Assembly (NCBI GenBank): GCA_002197995.1
Contig: NGZR01000005.1
Coordinates: 2,790,001 to 2,854,000, forward strand
Length of the DNA stretch: 64,000 nucleotides
Reading direction: 5' to 3'
From: Gaeumannomyces sp. JS-464
Lineage: Eukaryota; Ascomycota; Sordariomycetes; Magnaporthales; Magnaporthaceae
A program made the translations under genes and the position numbers. Every line of letters begins with the position of its first letter. Position 1 is the stretch's first letter. A model generated the notes under the pieces. The model was not told the origin of the DNA. It saw only the letters and a list, made by a program, of their open reading frames with translations, and ran no database searches. Positions 58,999 through 64,000 of this stretch are shown piece by piece.

Positions 58999-60850
58999 GC
59001 CGGGACATCATATGAGGGACACACGCGCACACACAAATATCGTCTCATTTCCGGTTGCCCCATACGCATGTCAGCCCTGATGGCTTTGGCGCCTCCTGCC
59101 TGCGCTCTTACCGATCACGATATCCACTTGTCCCATTTCAAGCTCGCCAAAGCGGCGCGTCGAGACAGCACAGTGCTTGTGTAAAAACCCATGTGTCGGG
59201 CGAGGGGAACCCGGTGCAGCGACTTTGGGTGCAGCGGCTCCATGCTGCTGGACATTTTGACGGACACTTTGGAAGCACAAGACCCGCACAGGCCTGGAAG
59301 CGCGGGCGCTTGGAAATCAGGGGCGAGCCGTGGCGCTTCTGTGGGGTCCGGCGCGTAATCGCCAGCCACACACGCACACGAAATAGGTGCACAACCCCAG
59401 GGTACACGGCAGCTGCGGCGATCCGGCAACCTGAAACTCGGGAGACTTGGGCGGGTGTTGGTTTTTTCCCCTCAACCTGGGGTAAAGTCTAGCCCCCCTT
59501 CTTCCATTTTCCTCCCCGTTGGAGGGAGGGCGTGTAAGACCATCTACCGAGCTTGGGTTGTTTTGGGCCCATAGCGAAAGGCGCCTCGCCCGCCCTCCCT
59601 TTGTTCACCGGACCAAACCCAAAAGAACCAAGAAACAGTAAACATGAATGGGCCCATCGAATCGACTCGTTGATTGCCTGCTGAACGACGGCTCGATCTG
59701 TCTGTCTGATTGCTGTGGTCCCAAAATACCCAAACTAGGTAACTTCCCGTGCCGACACTGAAACCTCGATCCGCGCAATTTGGGGGTGCATGCGGAGATG
59801 ATGAGTGCGGCGATGCTTCCTGTTCTTTATTTAGGCACGTACCGCCGCGGGAAGCACTACGATGGGTCTTTCGTGGGGAGTAAGTAATATGGATATGAGA
59901 ATCCCGTCGCCCGCTCCTGGAGGATCACCACGCAACGGACGGTCGAAACATAGATGTGGGCGCCATTTTCCAAAATAGAACTTATGCCGCTGGTTTCTAT
60001 CTCGACTTTTGCTCGTAGACGGGAAATTGCAAAGGGGCGGGCCACCCATCCCAGGCTCAAGCAGACAGTCTCGGTTGACATCTTTCGAGTGCAGACGGCT
60101 GTGTTTAGATAATAGTACAAACATTTTGATCAGACCCCGGAGATCTGGGGGGTTGTATAGTTGGTGAACAAGTTGTAGGATGGGAAAAAATAAACAAAAC
60201 AACAAAAGCAACGCCGCCCTCTGGGGAAAACGCCTCTTTCGCCAAAACCCCTAGACAATTTTTCGGGCTTTCTTTCCGAGCCCGCCCATGACAAAAAATG
60301 AAAGTGCATAGTAATATAAAGATAAAAACCCAGTTAAAAGCGACAGGTAGCCAATTGGGAAAGCCAGAGTCAGAGAAACGAGGGGGAGCCAAGGCCAAGT
60401 GCAGTGAGTGTGTATTCCTCGAAAGTAGCAGAATAATCGAGGGGGTGATTAGGCGCTGCATGCTTGTTCTTCTGAGAGGAGGGGGGTGCGAAGAGAAAAG
60501 AGGGATGACAGAAAACAAAAGAAAAGGAGAATCATTATATTCATAAATTTTGGCCGAAATCCATGGGATGAGAAAAAGGAAGGAAGCGTGTATGATGCGC
60601 CGTACCATGCATTCAGTGGCTCTCTGGCCAACTTTGAGAAAGGAGATCCCAAGGTGGGAAATATGCAAGGCGGAATGACCAAACGATTCGCCGGGAAGAC
60701 AAGAGATAAAGGAAAACTTCATCAATATGCGATGAGTAGCGAGTGTAGGTGCAAGGGAACCGAGATGGCGTCGAGGCTGTTAGAGGGCTTCTTCATAGTC
60801 GTTGCTTGGCTCTTGCAGGCACAGAGACGGGTCCACCAGGTCGAGGCCGA
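58999..60850. other. Long region between convergent genes
   Basis: About 1.85 kb. The first part is GC-rich, 59.8-60.7 kb is AT-richer with polypurine tracts, and the right end is probably the 3' UTR of the Myb gene. Open frames (60105-60725 minus; 60486-60935 plus) are low complexity with no motif. Confidence 0.5.
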
Positions 60851-61964
60851 TCACTGGTGTCCTCCCGGGCCCCGACTGATCAGGTTGTTGATCCCCATGT
60901 CCACGCTGGGCAGGCGGCCGCCGTGGCCCAGGTAGGGGCTGGGGCTGTGGCTGCCCACGCTGCCCCCCGGCGCGTTGCCGTACCCGGCGGTCCCTGTGCT
61001 CGAGACGGAGTTGCTGTACCCGTGATGATGGTGCTGATGATGATGATGCGACTGCTGATGCTGCTGGTGTCCCGTGTAGTAGCCGCCGTGGGCGGCCGCG
61101 TAGCCGTTTCCCGAATGCGACGCTGAGCCGTAGGCACTGCTGCCCGTGCTGCCCGGGCCGCTGCCAGCAGACGATGGCGATGAGAAGGGGAGGTCCTGCT
61201 CGTCGATCGGCGTCATTCCAATTCCAGAGACGCCGCTGTCGTCATCGTACATGGCGTGAGCCCCGTCAACCCTCTCGCGGCGGGTGGCGTGACGGGCCGC
61301 CGACTGCAGGTTCTTGATGCCGTTCGACATGCACTATCAGGCGGGGAACAACCAGTATTAGCACATCTGCAGAAAAGAAACGTGGTGGAAACGATTTGAT
61401 CGGTACCTTCTGCTCGACGACATTCCACTTCTCGCCGGTGGCCTGGGCAAGGGGAGCCCAAATCTGCTTGCGCATGTTCATGTACTCCCTAGCCACGCGC
61501 TCCAGTTTGATGGTGTCCCAGTCGTCAGCGCCCTTGCGCTCCATGAGGCGCTCGTGACGCTTGCGGCACGCGTTAGCCGTCTTGGTAGGGAAATGGTTGG
61601 TCATGATGGCGCCCCAGTTGAGGCCCTGAGCGCGTGCCCTGATGAGGGCCTGGTCGTCCTCAGCACTCCATGCGCCCGAGGAGGCGCGGTGCTGTGTGGG
61701 TAGTGCGTTGGTGTAGCCACCCGTGTTGGTCTGTATGGCGAGCGGCGGGGCCACGGCATACTGGTCGTACGAGGGGACGGGCATGGCGGCCTGGCCGGCA
61801 GGCGTTGCCGACAGGGAATCGTAGTAGCCGGCCGCCATGGCCTGATTCCGGGAGCCGTAGTAGTCCATCTGTGGGGTGTTGGTCGGGATGCTGCCGGGCA
61901 TCTCAAGAGAGTCAGAGGCGTAGCGAGGGTGATTATGGCTTGAACCGGGTGTAATCTTGGGCAT
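60851..61964 (-). CDS. Myb/SANT-domain transcriptional regulator
   Basis: Exon 1 is 61964-61407 and exon 2 is 61333-60851 (intron GTACCG...GATAG), giving 346 residues. Start MPKITPGSSHNHPRYASDSL. A central Myb/SANT repeat: SGAWSAEDDQALIRARAQGL then NWGAIMTNHFPTKTANACRK and RHERLME, with the three spaced Trp/hydrophobic positions expected of one Myb repeat. It continues into VAREYMNMRKQIWAPLAQAT then GEKWNVVEQK, which looks like a second, weaker helical repeat. The C-terminus is Ser/Gly/His/Gln-rich (GHQQHQQSHHHHQHHHHGY), a low-complexity activation-type region coded by CAT/CAG repeats. Nuclear DNA binding is expected; the target genes are unknown. It has more than 2 kb of upstream DNA without genes. 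Confidence 0.85.
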
Positions 61965-64000
61965 GCTAGACAAGCGTGGCTTGCCCTCAATAGGCGTGCC
62001 GGTAAATCAACGCTGGAGCGAGCGGGTCTCGGCAGTCGAGAATGTGTTTGTGTAAGCCGGGGAGAGAAGGGCAAGGTTAAGGGTGTCCCGAGCGGTTCGT
62101 ATCAAACGAATGGCTGGCCAGCAACGACAGACTGTAGGGAAATATGTTGGTAGAGTAGAAAGAGAAGATAGGAGAGTCGAACCGAAGGAGAAAGGACAAG
62201 AAAGGAAAGTAACGAAAGTTGTAAGTGACGATAAGGAAAATGCGTTTGGGGTATCTGATGTCTGGAAAGAGGACACGACCCAGACGGCCATGAAGCGGCC
62301 GTCTGACTTTATAAAAGGAGATGAGAAGACAGAGTGGACCGAGGGCCAAAAGTAGAAGCGGCAAGGCGCGTCGATGGAGCGACAGGCTCTACTGGGGCCT
62401 GATGTTGCTGCGATGCAATGGCACAGCAGCAGGCTGGGCACGCAGCGAGGTACGTAGCCGTCAGGGAGCAGGACCGGGTAAGGCAGAGGCTGCCGATCTG
62501 AAACATGGGTACATCAACAGCTGGCTGGCGGCATGAAACCCAGCTTGTGTGTCCAAAAAGGCAGATGGGACAGCCTTGGGCCGCTGATATTGGCTGGGTG
62601 GTTTCGGATGGCGTCTGTCTGAAGTTGGGCGGCTACGAGAGGCCAGCTGTGGGTCGCGCGAGCATGGTGCGGTAGGGCGGCTAGCCGTTCATGGGTGCAC
62701 GCCTTAGCGGCTTGTCAAAACAGACAGGACGTCTATCCGCCCATCCACAGCACCAGATGCATGACAATGGAGAAGAAGGAAAAAACGGAGATTACCCCTC
62801 GTATGCTGCCCAGAAACAGCCATCAGGCCAAGCGACTGCACGAGGGAAACAACGAAGACGACAGCGGCAAGGAAAGAATTTCGCAGAAATGCATGCAGGC
62901 TGGGACTACCACCTTTTCCTGCCCGCATCTTGGCGGGCTTGGCATGTACAGGAAATTAATAGCACCGAAGAGTGAGATTACCCCAGCATACTGCCTTGCA
63001 CACAGCGGGATGTGAGCAGATCTTTGATGAGCTGTCCATGAAACTTGACGGATGACCTTGAGGTATTCTGGGCTCGGGAAATGGCAGGCGGGAGGGGAAA
63101 AGGACCCAGAATTAGCCACAGGGGTTGGGGCTGGGGCAAGAGGCAATCTGGGCGCCTATTCGGCAGCCTTGTGCAGCGGACGAAGCCTCGCCCGGCTGGA
63201 TCCTGCTTCCACTGGTTTAGCAGCCGCTTTAGCACCTTACACAGTGATGTAGCTAGGTATGATCCGTCCGGCTTCCGTCCTAAATCGGGACCGAGCAGCT
63301 AGGGTGCCGGGAACCTCTGCATGTACGTAGCCAGGTTCGGCCGCCGAGTATGAGGGGGACGGGATATGTATGTGGGAGTGGTGGTGGGGTGGGCGGCAGC
63401 AGGCCAGGGCAGCGGCAACGTCAAAGGGGAACAGAGGTGGTCGGACCGACAAGAAGCTCGGGCTTTGTGTTCTTGGACCCAAAAGCAGACCGGGATGGCA
63501 GCGTCGCGGCAAACAAGCGACAAACGCAGCGCAACCGCGACTTGAAACAAGAAACAATTGCGGCTGGCAGTCCTGCCGGGTCGCGGGGGAGTTAGAGCTG
63601 TTGGCAGCATGAAAGAACAAACGCAACACACGAACCGACGAGGTGGGTGGGACTGGGTGCCGGGCATGACAGCAGACGGAGATCTGGGTACGCCAACAGG
63701 CGGGAGTCAGGGCGCTTGTGGAGCGCGGCTGGCGGCAAACGACAGCACGGGCTAGCCAGCGTATCGCGGGGGTGGAGATGGCACCAGACGGCATGCGCAG
63801 GTGCGAAAGCAGAGGCAAGCCCGAGATGAAGGGGCATGCAACGAGGACATGCTGCAAACAAACAGGTCAAAACTCCCCCGTCGAGCGTTGGGTCGGGTCA
63901 TGGTAGCAGTCGGTCAGCAGAGGCGGGCGTGGCGGCGGCCAGAAGCCGCAGCAGCCCAGGTCGCGCGTGCAAAGCGATCACCCGCTGCAATGCAGGCATG
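61965..64000. other. Upstream region of the Myb gene to window end
   Basis: About 2 kb. Near the gene (62.0-62.4 kb) it is purine-rich on the + strand (pyrimidine-rich on the gene strand), as in many fungal leaders. Open frames here overlap on both strands without motifs. No other gene supported. Confidence 0.45.

Noticed and set aside
60105..60725. 206-codon open frame on - strand
   Set aside because: Low-complexity, Phe/Ser/Pro-rich translation of AT-rich 3' flank; the hydrophobic runs look like chance.
1..64000. CRISPR arrays, rRNA, tRNA, bacterial-type operons
   Set aside because: Searched by eye; nothing supports them, and the window is clearly fungal with spliceosomal introns.

Overview
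The window comes from a filamentous ascomycete (Pezizomycotina, most likely Sordariomycetes; this is an inference). The signs are GC-rich coding sequence, short GT...CTAAC...AG introns of about 70-160 bp, and typical mould families: an AA9 polysaccharide monooxygenase, a GH92 mannosidase, a PTH11-like receptor, a Ral2-like kelch/BTB protein and an alpha-glucoside transporter. I saw no ribosomal RNA, tRNA, CRISPR array or intact transposon.

Layout. 0-5 kb: the 3' part of a sugar transporter, a small secreted protein and an AA9 enzyme. 5.9-9.1 kb: a kelch/BTB regulator, followed by a 4.5 kb gene-free upstream region that holds degenerate telomere-like DNA. 13.6-22.9 kb: a 1-Cys peroxiredoxin, a FAT1-type acyl-CoA synthetase, the GPI-transamidase subunit PIG-S/Gpi17 and an atypical SDR-like protein. 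23.9-26.7 kb: a large coiled-coil protein. 29.1-32.6 kb: a rhodopsin/PTH11-like membrane protein and an old-yellow-enzyme type flavoprotein in tandem. 33.4-36.4 kb: an AIF-like Rieske/FAD oxidoreductase and a secreted Cys-rich protein. 36.6-44.6 kb: GH92, the Dbp3 helicase and the Rft1 flippase. 45.4-55.3 kb: an accessory block with two broken genes, an AT-richer gene desert, a BAHD-like acyltransferase and a flavin monooxygenase. 56.1-62 kb: a secreted Cys-rich protein, COX10 and a Myb/SANT regulator.

Housekeeping functions (haem A synthesis, GPI anchoring, N-glycosylation, ribosome assembly, lipid activation, peroxide defence) sit between secreted or degradative genes and an accessory block. 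Only the acyltransferase/monooxygenase/SDR neighbourhood resembles a small metabolite cluster, and it is damaged.

A strong theme is that many conserved genes need one to five single-base corrections, mostly in short C or G runs, to be read through. In FAT1, COX10, peroxiredoxin and Dbp3 the corrected lengths come out as whole codons, so assembly error is the simplest explanation. Broken calls should be read with that in mind. No clearly new biological system was found; the best leads are listed as findings.
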